Shown piece by piece: positions 20,455 through 29,127 of a stretch of DNA of 64,000 nt; positions within the stretch are counted from its first letter, which is position 1, and every line of letters starts with the position of its first letter. This DNA is from Acidovorax sp. SUPP3334 (GTDB lineage Bacteria; Pseudomonadota; Gammaproteobacteria; Burkholderiales; Burkholderiaceae_C), in the NCBI RefSeq assembly GCF_030159055.1, contig NZ_BQXQ01000016.1:1-64000 (forward strand), given 5' to 3'. The translations under genes were made by a program, and so were the position numbers. Under the pieces are notes generated by a model that searched no databases, was not told the origin of the DNA, and worked only from the letters and a program-made list of their open reading frames with translations.

Positions 20455-21507
20455 ATGTTCTTTGCCCGCTCCCCTGCCTCCGATTCCGAACCGCCCGCCG
20501 ACGGCGGCAACCCCGCCGCTCCCCTGCCCGAGCGCACCGTCGTCGTCATCACGGGCGCATCGAGCGGCATCGGCCACGCCACGGCGCTGGCCTTCGCGCG
20601 CCGCGGCGCGTGTCTGGTGCTCGCCTCGCGCGATGCCGACACGCTGTCGCCGGTGGCGATGGAATGCCGGGCCGAGGGCGGCACCGCCATCGGCGTGCCC
20701 ACCGACGTGACCGACCCCAAGGCCGTGCAGGCGCTGCTGGTCAAGGCGATACGGCACTTCGGCCACATCGACGTGTGGGTGAACGGCGTGGGCGTGGGCG
20801 CGGTGGGCCGCTTCGAAGACGTGCCCGTCGCCGCGCACCGCCGCGTGCTGGAAACCAATCTGCTGGGCCACCTGCACGGCGCGCACGTGGTGATGCCGCA
20901 TTTTCGCGAGCGCGGCCGGGGCACGCTGGTCAACCTCATCTCCATGGGCGGCTGGGTGCCGGCGCCCTATGCGGCGGCTTACACCGCCAGCAAGTTCGGC
21001 CTGCGCGGCCTGTCGGAAAGCCTGCGCGCCGAAGTCTCCGACCTGCCCGGCGTGCACGTGTGCGACGTGGCGCCCACCTTCGTCGATTCGCCGGGCCTGG
21101 CGCACGGCGCCAACTACACGGGCCGCAGCATCCGACCGCCGCTGCCCATGGTGGACCCGCGCCGCGTGGCCGACGCCATCGTTGGCCTGGCCACCCGCCC
21201 GCGCGACGTGACCTGGCTGGGCGCGCCCGCGCTGCCCGGCCGCATCGCCCATGCCGTGGCCCCGGCCGCCGTGGGCCGCGCCATGCGCTGGCTGACCGAT
21301 GCCGCACTGCGCCGCGCGCGCACCGTGCCCAACTCGGACGGCAATCTCTTCGAGCCCTCGCGCGGCACCGCCATCGATGGCGGCCACCGCGAGCACCGCG
21401 ACAGCCGCATGGCGGCCATCGCCGCGCTGGGCATGGCGGGGCTGGCCTATGGCTGGTGGCTCGCCACGCGCGACCGCAGCGGCGCTGCCGACCGGCAGCA
21501 GCCCTAG
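20455..21507 (+). CDS. Short-chain dehydrogenase/reductase with C-terminal extension
   Basis: 350 residues. The Rossmann fold is clear: VVVITGASSGIGHATALAFA (NAD(P)-binding TGxxxGIG), VNGVGVGA in the NNAG position, catalytic Ser near SMGG and the YTASK motif (Tyr-x-x-x-Lys). About 100 extra residues at the C-terminus end in a single hydrophobic segment (MAAIAALGMAGLAYGWWLA), suggesting membrane attachment. Substrate unknown. The Asn-Ala to Asn-Gly change in the NNAG motif is a small oddity. It is apparently a single gene. Confidence 0.9.
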   Translation: MFFARSPASDSEPPADGGNPAAPLPERTVVVITGASSGIGHATALAFARRGACLVLASRDADTLSPVAMECRAEGGTAIGVPTDVTDPKAVQALLVKAIRHFGHIDVWVNGVGVGAVGRFEDVPVAAHRRVLETNLLGHLHGAHVVMPHFRERGRGTLVNLISMGGWVPAPYAAAYTASKFGLRGLSESLRAEVSDLPGVHVCDVAPTFVDSPGLAHGANYTGRSIRPPLPMVDPRRVADAIVGLATRPRDVTWLGAPALPGRIAHAVAPAAVGRAMRWLTDAALRRARTVPNSDGNLFEPSRGTAIDGGHREHRDSRMAAIAALGMAGLAYGWWLATRDRSGAADRQQP

Positions 21508-21616
21508 CAGCAGCCCTGGCCAAAGCCGGGATTGCGTGGCGCAGACGGGTGTGGCCGGCCCGTCGCGCAAGGCCCTTTCACCGGCCGCAGCCTTCTCTTT
21601 GAAAAGGACCATTCCC

Positions 21617-21988
21617 ATGCCCGCTTCCTCCATCTCCCCTGCGGCGCGTGCCGCGCAGAGCTTCACGCTCTACGCCGCCAATGGCCGCGTTTACGCCAGC
21701 AACGTGCGCGACAAGCTCATCGACCTGGGCGAACTGAAAGCATCGCAGGGCCAGTACGGCTATGCGCTGGACGGTGGCGACCATGTGGAGCGCTCGGGCT
21801 TTCCCAGCGCCGAAGACGCGCTGGCCGATCTGGCCAGCACCGTCACCTTCCTGTACCTGGACGGCCAGTTCACCGCGCTGGAAGACCTGTCGGATGGCCG
21901 CAGCCCCGATCTGGCCGATGTTCCGCAGATCCAGATCAACCTGGACGCGCTGGGCCACGGCGAGCCGGCCATTGCAGCAGACGTTTGA
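21617..21988 (+). CDS. Hypothetical protein
   Basis: 123 residues, acidic, with no signal peptide or membrane segment. It contains TLYAANGRVYASNVRDKLID and FLYLDGQFTALEDLSDGRSP, suggesting a small beta-rich fold. I recognise no family. The ATG at 21617 was preferred over the long upstream frame because AAAAGGA lies about 8 bases before it and the upstream part overlaps the SDR gene. It is followed by a dispersed element. Confidence 0.65.
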   Translation: MPASSISPAARAAQSFTLYAANGRVYASNVRDKLIDLGELKASQGQYGYALDGGDHVERSGFPSAEDALADLASTVTFLYLDGQFTALEDLSDGRSPDLADVPQIQINLDALGHGEPAIAADV

Positions 21989-21994
21989 CGGTTT

Positions 21995-22052
21995 GCTATT
22001 GAAATAGGAGTGATGTCGATTGCTGGACATGCGCTGACGGCCGTTTTGGCTT
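21995..22052 (+). repeat. Dispersed palindromic element, copy 3 (degenerate)
   Basis: GCTATTGAAATAGG, then a variable middle and ATGCGCTGACGGCCGTTTT. The second half of the palindrome is eroded but the order and spacing match the other copies. Confidence 0.65.
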
Positions 22053-22178
22053 GAGGGCGCAGCGTTCGGGAATTCCCTGCTGGACGGGCCGAGGCCGCAC
22101 GGCTATCGTTTGTGAACGGTGTTCACAATGGTGTCGGGCGCCGCGATGGGCCCGCCGAGGGCCACAAGGAGAACCCCG

Positions 22179-22619
22179 ATGAAAGTGGAGCCCTACCTGT
22201 TTTTCGACGGCCGCTGCGAAGAGGCGCTCGAGTTCTACCGCACGGCGCTGGGCGCCGAGGTCACCGGCCTGATGCGGTTCAAGGACAACCCCGAGCCCGT
22301 GTCCGATGGGGCCGGCATGGGCTGCGGCGACGCATCGGCACCGCCGCCGGGCGACAAGATTCTGCATGCCGCGTTCCGCATCGGCGAGACGACGCTCATG
22401 GCCTCCGACGGCATGAACGGCGGCAAGCCCGTGTTCCAGGGCGTGTCGCTGTCCCTGTCACCCAACGACGCCGCCGAAGCCGGGCGCCTGTTCGCCGCGC
22501 TGGCCGACGGCGGGCAGGTGCAGATGCCGCTGGCGCCGACGTTCTTTTCGCACGCGTTCGGCATGGTGGCCGACCGCTTCGGCGTGCCGTGGATGGTGGT
22601 GTGCAACCCCGCCGCCTGA
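22179..22619 (+). CDS. VOC-family (PhnB/glyoxalase-like) protein
   Basis: 146 residues. It has the typical PhnB-type opening VEPYLFFDGRCEEALEFYRT and closing FGMVADRFGVPWMVV, with paired beta-alpha-beta-beta-beta modules. Relatives are dimeric metal-binding proteins of unclear substrate, often annotated as 3-demethylubiquinone-like or YjdN/PhnB proteins. The start at 22179 follows AAGGAGAACCCCG, a good ribosome site; the longer frame from 22119 is not needed. Confidence 0.9.
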   Translation: MKVEPYLFFDGRCEEALEFYRTALGAEVTGLMRFKDNPEPVSDGAGMGCGDASAPPPGDKILHAAFRIGETTLMASDGMNGGKPVFQGVSLSLSPNDAAEAGRLFAALADGGQVQMPLAPTFFSHAFGMVADRFGVPWMVVCNPAA

Positions 22620-22659
22620 GCGGCCGGCACGGCTTGCCGCACACTTGCCGTCGTCCTTC

Positions 22660-22695
<36 letters not shown>

Positions 22696-22732
22696 CTCCA
22701 GCGCCCGCGCGGCTTGAACGACCCATCACCCC

Positions 22733-23197
22733 ATGAACGAAACGCCCCACATCGCCGACCTGCCCGCCCGCCACACGGCATTCATCCACGTCACCTGCAC
22801 GCGCGAGGAGATCCAGCAGGTCATGGGCCAGGGCGTGCGCGACTTGATGGACGCGATCGCCGCGCAGTGCGTCTCGCCCGCCGGCCCCTGGTTCACCCAC
22901 CACCGGCGCCGGCCCACCGACACGTTCGACTTCGAGATCAGCGTGCCTGTGGCCGCGCCGGTCGGCCCGATGGGCCGCATGCAGCCGGGCGAGTGGCCGG
23001 CGATGCGCGTGGCCCGCACCGTGCACCGGGGCCGGTACGAAGACCTGGGCACTGCCTGGGGCGAGCTCCTGCAGTGGATCGAAGGCCAGGGCCTGCGGCC
23101 CACGTCCGAGCTGTGGGAGTGCTACCTGACCGGCCCCGAAACCGGCTCGGACCCCACGGCCTGGCGCACCGAGCTGAACCAGCCGCTGCAGGGCTGA
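22733..23197 (+). CDS. GyrI-like small-molecule-binding protein
   Basis: 154 residues resembling the GyrI-like/SRPBCC-style effector-binding domain that also occurs at the C-terminus of AraC and MerR regulators: FDFEISVPVAAPVGPMGRMQ, MRVARTVHRGRYEDLGTAW, LRPTSELWECYLTGPETG. There is no DNA-binding domain. It probably binds small cationic compounds. The (GATT)n tract lies in its leader or promoter, so expression could be phase-variable. Confidence 0.85.
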   Translation: MNETPHIADLPARHTAFIHVTCTREEIQQVMGQGVRDLMDAIAAQCVSPAGPWFTHHRRRPTDTFDFEISVPVAAPVGPMGRMQPGEWPAMRVARTVHRGRYEDLGTAWGELLQWIEGQGLRPTSELWECYLTGPETGSDPTAWRTELNQPLQG

Positions 23198-23222
23198 AAG
23201 CCGTGGAGAGATGCTGCGAAAT

Positions 23223-23280
23223 GCTATTGATTCAATAGCTGCCTGCGCAGTATCGACGGCGGCGCTGGCCTGTTTTGGCT
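23223..23280 (+). repeat. Dispersed palindromic element, copy 4
   Basis: GCTATTGATTCAATAGC palindrome, a CTGCCTGCGCAGTATCGAC middle, then GGCGCTGGCCTGTTTTGGC. It lies just after the GyrI-like gene. Confidence 0.75.
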
Positions 23281-23443
23281 GGATGTCGGTGTTTGGAGCC
23301 GCCAGCCGAGGCAGACCGGTGCGCCGGCGATCGTTCCATGCCTGCACCAGTGCGTTGCGCGCCCGTCGCGTTGCAGCGCCGCCCGCCGCCCCCATGTGGG
23401 AAGGAATGCGCGGCCGGCGCACTGCCAACCAGGAGCTTTCCCC

Positions 23444-24493
23444 ATGCCTGTCGATTCCCCGATTCTGAACACCCAGCCCCTCGGCGCCCTGTGGCCCACG
23501 GTGGACCCGTTTCTGTTTTGCGCCCACCACGACGACGCCTACCCGCCCGGCAACGCCGCGCTGGGGCCCGATGCACCGCTGCACGGCCGGCAGATCGGCC
23601 AGGATTTTTCGGGCCGGGACGGCTGGAGCATGTACCACGGCGACGTGGTGCCCGGCTTTCCGCCGCACCCGCACCGCGGTTTCGAGACCGTGACCATCGT
23701 GCGCAAGGGCCTCATCGACCATGCCGATTCGCTGGGCGCCGCGGCCCGCTTCGGCCAGGGCGACGTGCAGTGGCTCACCGCGGGCGATGGCGTGGTGCAT
23801 TCCGAAATGTTTCCGCTCCTGGACCGCGCGGCGCCCAATCCGCTGGAGCTGTTCCAGATCTGGCTGAACCTGCCCGCCGCCAACAAGCGCGTGGCCCCGC
23901 ACTTCACCATGTTCTGGGCCGGCGACATTCCGCGCGTGGTGGACCGTGACGGGGGCGGGGACGGCGCCGCCACCCACGTGGCGGTGGTGGCGGGCCGGCT
24001 GGGCGATGCTTCGCCCCTGGCGCCGCCGCCCGGCTCCTGGGCCGCGCAGACCGAGGCGGACGTGGCCATCTGGACGCTGCGCCTGGAGCCCGGCGCGCGC
24101 TTCACGCTGCCTGCCGCCACGGGCCAGGACACCCGGCGCATGCTGTATTTCTTCGCCGGCACCGGCGTCACGCTGGCGGGCCAGCCGGTGGCGCACGCCG
24201 CCATCGAACTGCGCGCGGGCGATGCGGTGGAACTGCACAACAGCGGCGCGGCCGACGCCGAATTTTTGCTGCTGCAGGGCCGCCCGCTGGCCGAGCCGGT
24301 GGCGCAGTACGGCCCCTTCGTGATGAACACGCAGCAGGAAATCGCCGAGGCGGTGGCCGACTACCGCCGCACCGGTTTCGGCGGCTGGCCGTGGGGCGAC
24401 GAAGCCCCGGTGCACGGCCCGGATGCGGGCCGGTTCGCCCGGCGGCCAGGCGAGGCCGCGCCGGAGGTGCCGGAGGTGCCGGCGCCGGTGTGA
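23444..24493 (+). CDS. Pirin-family bicupin protein
   Basis: 349 residues. The N-terminal cupin has the pirin metal site: FPPHPHRGFETVT (two His), then GDVQWLTAGDGVVHSEMFP with a third His and Glu. The second cupin (LRLEPGARFTLPAA) lacks such ligands, as usual. Some bacterial pirins oxidise quercetin, others bind enzymes or regulators, so the role is open. The start at 23444 follows AGGAGC. There is an acidic-proline tail (APEVPEVPAPV). It is a single gene. Confidence 0.93.
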   Translation: MPVDSPILNTQPLGALWPTVDPFLFCAHHDDAYPPGNAALGPDAPLHGRQIGQDFSGRDGWSMYHGDVVPGFPPHPHRGFETVTIVRKGLIDHADSLGAAARFGQGDVQWLTAGDGVVHSEMFPLLDRAAPNPLELFQIWLNLPAANKRVAPHFTMFWAGDIPRVVDRDGGGDGAATHVAVVAGRLGDASPLAPPPGSWAAQTEADVAIWTLRLEPGARFTLPAATGQDTRRMLYFFAGTGVTLAGQPVAHAAIELRAGDAVELHNSGAADAEFLLLQGRPLAEPVAQYGPFVMNTQQEIAEAVADYRRTGFGGWPWGDEAPVHGPDAGRFARRPGEAAPEVPEVPAPV

Positions 24494-24603
24494 GCCAGTC
24501 AGGCATGAGGCGCGCACTGCGCTGCCTCGGGTAAATGACTGTTTGTTACGTGACTTTTGGAGATGGGGGACAAAATAGCGCCTGCCGATTCCAGTGACGC
24601 GCC

Positions 24604-24765
24604 ATGAATAGCCTTCTTTTTCTATTGCTGTGCACCGTGCTCGCGCTCCTCGCCTGGGGGGCCTTCCAGATATTGGGCAACTGCGCTTTTCTGTTCATGG
24701 TGGTCATCGTGGTGGCGCTGCTCGTCAGCAAGGCCGGCAAACCGAAGTTCGGCCCAAAGAAGTAG
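24604..24765 (+). CDS. Small membrane protein, 53 residues
   Basis: Begins MNSLLFLLLCTVLALLAWGA and continues with a second hydrophobic segment FLFMVVIVVALLVSKAG, ending with the basic tail KPKFGPKK. Two membrane helices with a short loop are predicted. Small proteins of this type are common and mostly unstudied; no function can be given. There is no strong ribosome site, so the call rests on composition and a clean start and stop. Confidence 0.55.
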   Translation: MNSLLFLLLCTVLALLAWGAFQILGNCAFLFMVVIVVALLVSKAGKPKFGPKK

Positions 24766-24782
24766 CGGCGTCACGCGAGTGA

Positions 24783-25064
24783 GCCGATGCGCTGCTGCAT
24801 ACTGCGGCGCCCTTTCATTACCTGTTCCACCGCAGCACGACCCGCATCGAGCCCACCTGCTATCTGCAGGACCTGTTCACCGCCCCGGCGGCGCGCGGCC
24901 AGGGCGTGGGGCGGCAGCTGATCGAGGGCGTTTACTCGGCGGCGCGGGCGGCGGGCGTGCGCCGCGTGTACTGGCAGACGCACGAGACCAACGCGGCGGC
25001 CCGGCGGCTGTACGACCAGGTGGCGCGGCACGCGGGTTTTCTCATCTACGGAAACGACGCCTGA
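24783..25064 (+). pseudogene. 5'-truncated GNAT acetyltransferase
   Basis: The frame encodes HYLFHRSTTRIEPTCYLQDL, then the acetyl-CoA-binding motif FTAPAARGQGVGRQLIEGVY (R/Q-x-x-G-x-G/A) and NAAARRLYDQVARHAGFLIY, the C-terminal half of a GNAT fold. The first 50 or so residues are absent and a stop lies immediately upstream at 24780-24782; no start codon or ribosome site fits. It is most likely a gene remnant left after a deletion, unless an unusual short form starts at a CTG near 24792. Confidence 0.75.
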
Positions 25065-25187
25065 AGTCGGCCGGGTTCAGGGGCGGCCGCTTGGGGCGGC
25101 GCCTGCCTTGTTCGACAATGCACGCCTGACCGCCGGGCGCGCAGTGCCTGCCGCCTTTGCCGATTCATCGATTCGCCGGAACACGCC

Positions 25188-25658
25188 ATGAACATCTCCA
25201 AAGACACCGCCGTCACCCTCAGCTACAAGGTGACCACGCCGCAGGGCAAGCCGCTCGATTCCGGGCACCTGGCCTATCTGCACGGCGGCTACGAAGGCAT
25301 CTTCCCGAAGGTGGAGGCCGTGCTGGACGGCCAGGCCACGGGCTTCGCCACCACGCTGGACCTGACCGCCGCCGACGCCTTCGGCGAGCGCGACGAAAGC
25401 CTGGTGCGCACCATTCCCAAGAGCGAATTTCCACCGGGCGTGAAGGTGGGCGGCCAGCTGCGCGGCGCGGGCGACGACGGGCAGGAGCGCGTCTTCAACG
25501 TGGTCAAGATCAAGGGCCCCGAGGTGCACCTGGACGGCAACCACCCGCTGGCCGGCCAGGCGCTGCGCTTTTCCTGCAAGGTGACCGAAGTGCGCGCCGC
25601 CACGCCTGAGGAAGTGACGCACCGCCACGTGCACGGCGGCCACGGCCACCACCATTGA
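25188..25658 (+). CDS. SlyD-like FKBP-type peptidyl-prolyl isomerase
   Basis: 156 residues. FKBP domain with the inserted IF-type flap seen in SlyD (acidic AADAFGERDESLVRTIPKSEF) and a His-rich metal-binding tail (HRHVHGGHGHHH). It would act as a cytoplasmic prolyl isomerase and chaperone with a nickel-binding end. The N-terminus ISKDTAVTLSYKVTTPQGKP is typical. ATG at 25188. Confidence 0.92.
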   Translation: MNISKDTAVTLSYKVTTPQGKPLDSGHLAYLHGGYEGIFPKVEAVLDGQATGFATTLDLTAADAFGERDESLVRTIPKSEFPPGVKVGGQLRGAGDDGQERVFNVVKIKGPEVHLDGNHPLAGQALRFSCKVTEVRAATPEEVTHRHVHGGHGHHH

Positions 25659-25685
25659 TCTGAGCTGCGCCGAGTGGCTTGATTT

Positions 25686-25743
25686 GCTATTAAAAGTATA
25701 GCGCTATGCCGTGAATTTTATTGCGCTGGAGGCCGATTCGGCT
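25686..25743 (+). repeat. Dispersed palindromic element, copy 5
   Basis: GCTATTAAAAGTATAGC palindrome followed by a 20-bp middle and TTGCGCTGGAGGCCGATTC. It is a clear full copy between the slyD-like gene and the end of the pilus operon. Confidence 0.85.
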
Positions 25744-25774
25744 CTGATGCGGGCCAGCCGGCAGGCGTTCGGCG

Positions 25775-26761
25775 CTAGAACTGCACGTCCACCACCACGT
25801 TGTCCAGGTAGGTGCCGGGCACGGGCGCCGGCTGGTCGGGGTACACGCGGGCGCGGTACGGAAAGAGGTGCGAGCCCGTGCCGTTGGCGATGCCGCCGGC
25901 CGGCCCGGCGGTGGCCTGGGTGCTGGCCACGCGCGAGCCCGCCGCCGTGCCCCATGGCGTGGTGCCCGCCCCGAAGAAGATGTCGTAGGCCAGCCGGTTG
26001 GTGCCGTTGGCCATCTGCCGCCGCCCGCCGCTGGGGTTGCTGCCCGGCCCCAGGCCCACGGTGTAGCTCATGCCGGTGGTGCACACCAGCGCCACCTGCG
26101 AGGCCGCTTCGCCGAATCCCGCGGGCAGCGCGGCGGTGCCGAAGTTGATGGCGCCGGGGGTGATGAGGCAGTCGTTGGTCACCTGCAGCTCCACGGTCAC
26201 GGTGCGCGTGGCCGAGCCGGCGTACACGGTGCCCAGGCAGGTGCTGATCAGTCCCAGGCCGTCGCACAGGTTGTAGACCCATGCCACCCGCAGCGTGTCG
26301 CGGTAGGTGCCGGCGGGCACGTTGGCGCTCAGCGTGGCGATCTGCAGCGGCACGGTGGCCTTGCGGTTGGGCAGCAGCGTGAGGATGTTCGCCCCCGAGG
26401 CATTGATCACCAGCAGCCCCGACGAATACGTGAGCCCGCTGCCGTTGCCGGCCTGGTAGCCGATGGTCTTGGTGGTGTCGGCGATGTTGCGCAGCAAGAA
26501 GCCGTTGTCGCTGGTGACCGTGGCCCGCAGCAGGCTGTCGGTGGACAGCAGCGACAAAAGCCCCGTGCCGCAGGTGATGGCGAAGCTGCCCGAGGTGCTG
26601 ACGCTGCCGTCGCGCACCGCGAACGACGATGCGGTGCCGAGGGAGCCACCCGTTTCCGAATAGGCGCAGACCGCGGCCACGGCAGGCGCGCCGGCCCCGA
26701 GCGCCGCCAGGCACACGGCGAGCCGCGCAACACGGGCCGCCATGGATCGCCACGCCGTCAT
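25775..26761 (-). CDS. Spore coat U-domain protein, pilus tip adhesin (CsuE-like)
   Basis: 328 residues. Signal peptide (ARLAVCLAALGAGAPAVAA), then two spore-coat-protein-U domains, the second starting near VTVELQVTNDCLITPGAINF and ending VPGTYLDNVVVDVQF. A protein with two such domains, encoded last in the operon after the usher, corresponds to the tip subunit CsuE of archaic chaperone-usher pili. The start at 26761 overlaps the usher stop by 4 bp. It is exported by Sec and assembled at the cell surface. Confidence 0.88.
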   Translation of the reverse strand: MTAWRSMAARVARLAVCLAALGAGAPAVAAVCAYSETGGSLGTASSFAVRDGSVSTSGSFAITCGTGLLSLLSTDSLLRATVTSDNGFLLRNIADTTKTIGYQAGNGSGLTYSSGLLVINASGANILTLLPNRKATVPLQIATLSANVPAGTYRDTLRVAWVYNLCDGLGLISTCLGTVYAGSATRTVTVELQVTNDCLITPGAINFGTAALPAGFGEAASQVALVCTTGMSYTVGLGPGSNPSGGRRQMANGTNRLAYDIFFGAGTTPWGTAAGSRVASTQATAGPAGGIANGTGSHLFPYRARVYPDQPAPVPGTYLDNVVVDVQF

Positions 26762-29127
26762 AGCTGCACCCCTTCGGCGGGTGCCACGGGTTCCTTGCCC
26801 GTGCTGCAGACCACGCGCAGATCGCGCGTGGCGGCATAGGCCTGTTCGCTGAATGCCGCGCGGCACACGCCACCGTCCGGTAGGCGCGCGACCAGCGTGT
26901 TGCGGGCCTGCAGCGCGGTCAAATACACCACGCCGTCCCATCCCACCACCGTGGGCACATTGCCCTGTTCGTGCACCACGGCGGCACCCGCGGGCAGCGG
27001 CGCGCCGCTGGCATCGACCAGGGTGATGGTGGCGGTGCGCATGCGCATCACGGGCAGCCGCACCAGCGTGCCGGTGCCGCGCGCGACCGCCACGCGCTTT
27101 TCCAGGGTGGGCGTGTGCACATCGGCCGGCAGCGACAGCGGATCGATCTCGTAGCGGCCCTCGTAGTAGGCCGGCACCTCCGGCACGAGCAGGTAGCCGC
27201 GGGCGTTGGTGCGTCCTACGCGCTGGTGGTTGAACAGCACCGGCACGTCCGCCATGCCGTCGGTGGACACCAGCGCGAAGCCGTCGCTGATGCGGTTGGA
27301 GGCGAAGGCGTAGCCGTCCATGATCCCGATGGAGCCCGATGCGCCCGCGAACCGGGTGGCGTGGCCGGCCATGCCGTAGGCGCCGCCCTGCACGGTCAGC
27401 GTGTCGCCCCGGTACTGGGCCGATGCCTGGCGGTACCGGTTCGCATCGCCGCCCAGCGTATGGCCCAGGCTCCAGCCGAGGCCGCCGTCCGATGGCACGG
27501 TGCGCTGCACGCTCGTCTGCAGTTGCGTGGCACCGTCGCCGTAGCGGGCCACGGCCGCCTGCGCGCTGGTGTGCGGCCCCAGCAGGTAGGTGAGCTGCAG
27601 CCGCACCTGCGTCTGGCCCGTTTCCACCGTGCGCCCGGCGGTGACCGACACGTAGGCGTTCTGCCCCACGGGCGTGCTGTAGCCGGCGTAGGCGAGCCGG
27701 CTGCGCTGGCCTTCGCGGGTCTGCAGGTCCACCCAGCCCACGCTGACCGAGCCGCGCGCGAGGTTCAGACTGGCATCGAGCTGCCGCGTGCGCTTCGGCA
27801 GCTGGAACCCGTCGCCGGCATAGGTGCTGGCGTCGCCATAGCCGGGGGTGCGCTGCAGTTGCTGCATCGAGATGCCGCCGCGCGTGCTCTGGAACTGGTA
27901 GCCGGCCGCAAGCTGCCAGCCGCCCCGGTCGCGCTCGGACTGGCCGCGCGTGACGGCTGCATTCGCCACGCCCCACAGCCCCAGCCGCACCAGCCCGCCC
28001 ACGCCCGCCACGCTGAGCCCGCGGCCCGCCTGGGCCTGGGCTTCGGCCGTGAAGGCCTCGGTGACGCCCTGGCGGTACACGCCCGAGGCGAGCGGCCGGC
28101 CGTAGGACAGGCTGCGAAAGCCGTAGGCCCGCCGCAGCGCGCCCAGCGACAGCGAATAGTCGGTCCAGCCCGGGCGCAGCAACTGCGTGTTGACGTAGAA
28201 CGGCACCGAGGTCAGCACCTGCCGGCCCAGCGCATCGGTGGTCACCACCGACGCCGTGCCCGAGCCGTTCACCGTGGGCAGTTCGCCCAGCGTGAAGGGG
28301 CCGGGCGCGACCGTGCGGTTCGCCGCGCGAAAGCCGTTGATGAACACGTCCACCGCCGAAGGCACGGCCGCCTGGCCCGAGAACGCGGGCAGCGGGTAGG
28401 TCACCAGGTCGGGCCGGATGCCGAAGTTGCGCGACCACTGCACGCCGCCCATCCGCACGGGCGTGGTCCACGGCAGCGCGCCGGTGATGAGGTCGCCGTA
28501 CAGGGTCTGGGTGGCGGCGTCGGTGTCGGGCCGGGTCCATTGCGTGTCGTAGCGCACGAAGCCGGTGGAAAAGCCGGTGGAGCCGTGCCGCAAGATGCCC
28601 GTGCTCGACACCACGCCCACGGGGCCGAAGTACCGGGCCTCGGACCACAGCGACGACGTGGTGCGGCCCTGCGTGGTCATGGCGTAGGCGTCGTAGTTGA
28701 GCAACAGGCCCGTGCCGCCCGCCAGTTGCAGCGGCTCGCGGACGTCGGCCAGGTCCTGGCGCGGCAACCAGCTGGGCGGCACCTGGATGAGCAGGCGCTG
28801 GCCCAGGCTGTCGTATTCGGTGACCACGCCGGGCAGCGCGTTGACGGCCACGCGCGTGCCGTCGGGCATGGCGGTCTGGATGTGCAGCTCGCGCAGCAAC
28901 TGGGCGTCGATCTCGTAGAGCGAGCCGTTCTGCAGCACGTTGGCCACTTCCCCGGTGGTCTTGCCGTTGACCACCAGCTCCAGGTACAGCGTGGCGGGTG
29001 CGCCGGGTTTGGCGTCCGGCATCGGATAGTCCGCGGCGGTGAGCAGGCGCGGCAGGCATGCCACCAGCACCCCCCAGCGGGCGACGCGGGCACGCAACGG
29101 GGGCGGGTGCGGTTCATTGCGACGCAC
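26758..29127 (-). CDS. Outer membrane usher protein (FimD/CsuD-like)
   Basis: 789 residues, typical of ushers. It has an N-terminal chaperone-binding domain after the signal (LYLELVVNGKTTGEVANVLQ, ELHIQ), the middle plug and beta-barrel segments (GVQWSRNFGIRPDLVTYPLP, LSYGRPLASGVYRQGVTEAF) and C-terminal domains (GRTNARGYLLVPEVPAYYEG). It forms the pore that assembles and exports pilus subunits. Its start overlaps the chaperone stop by 14 bp and its stop overlaps the adhesin start, so the genes are translated together. Confidence 0.95.
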   Translation of the reverse strand: MRRNEPHPPPLRARVARWGVLVACLPRLLTAADYPMPDAKPGAPATLYLELVVNGKTTGEVANVLQNGSLYEIDAQLLRELHIQTAMPDGTRVAVNALPGVVTEYDSLGQRLLIQVPPSWLPRQDLADVREPLQLAGGTGLLLNYDAYAMTTQGRTTSSLWSEARYFGPVGVVSSTGILRHGSTGFSTGFVRYDTQWTRPDTDAATQTLYGDLITGALPWTTPVRMGGVQWSRNFGIRPDLVTYPLPAFSGQAAVPSAVDVFINGFRAANRTVAPGPFTLGELPTVNGSGTASVVTTDALGRQVLTSVPFYVNTQLLRPGWTDYSLSLGALRRAYGFRSLSYGRPLASGVYRQGVTEAFTAEAQAQAGRGLSVAGVGGLVRLGLWGVANAAVTRGQSERDRGGWQLAAGYQFQSTRGGISMQQLQRTPGYGDASTYAGDGFQLPKRTRQLDASLNLARGSVSVGWVDLQTREGQRSRLAYAGYSTPVGQNAYVSVTAGRTVETGQTQVRLQLTYLLGPHTSAQAAVARYGDGATQLQTSVQRTVPSDGGLGWSLGHTLGGDANRYRQASAQYRGDTLTVQGGAYGMAGHATRFAGASGSIGIMDGYAFASNRISDGFALVSTDGMADVPVLFNHQRVGRTNARGYLLVPEVPAYYEGRYEIDPLSLPADVHTPTLEKRVAVARGTGTLVRLPVMRMRTATITLVDASGAPLPAGAAVVHEQGNVPTVVGWDGVVYLTALQARNTLVARLPDGGVCRAAFSEQAYAATRDLRVVCSTGKEPVAPAEGVQL

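Noticed and set aside
26762-29059. A very long minus-strand open frame continuing upstream of the tip adhesin through the usher gene
   Set aside because: It is Arg/Gly/Ala-rich shadow sequence in another frame of the usher; the adhesin has its own signal peptide and start at 26761.
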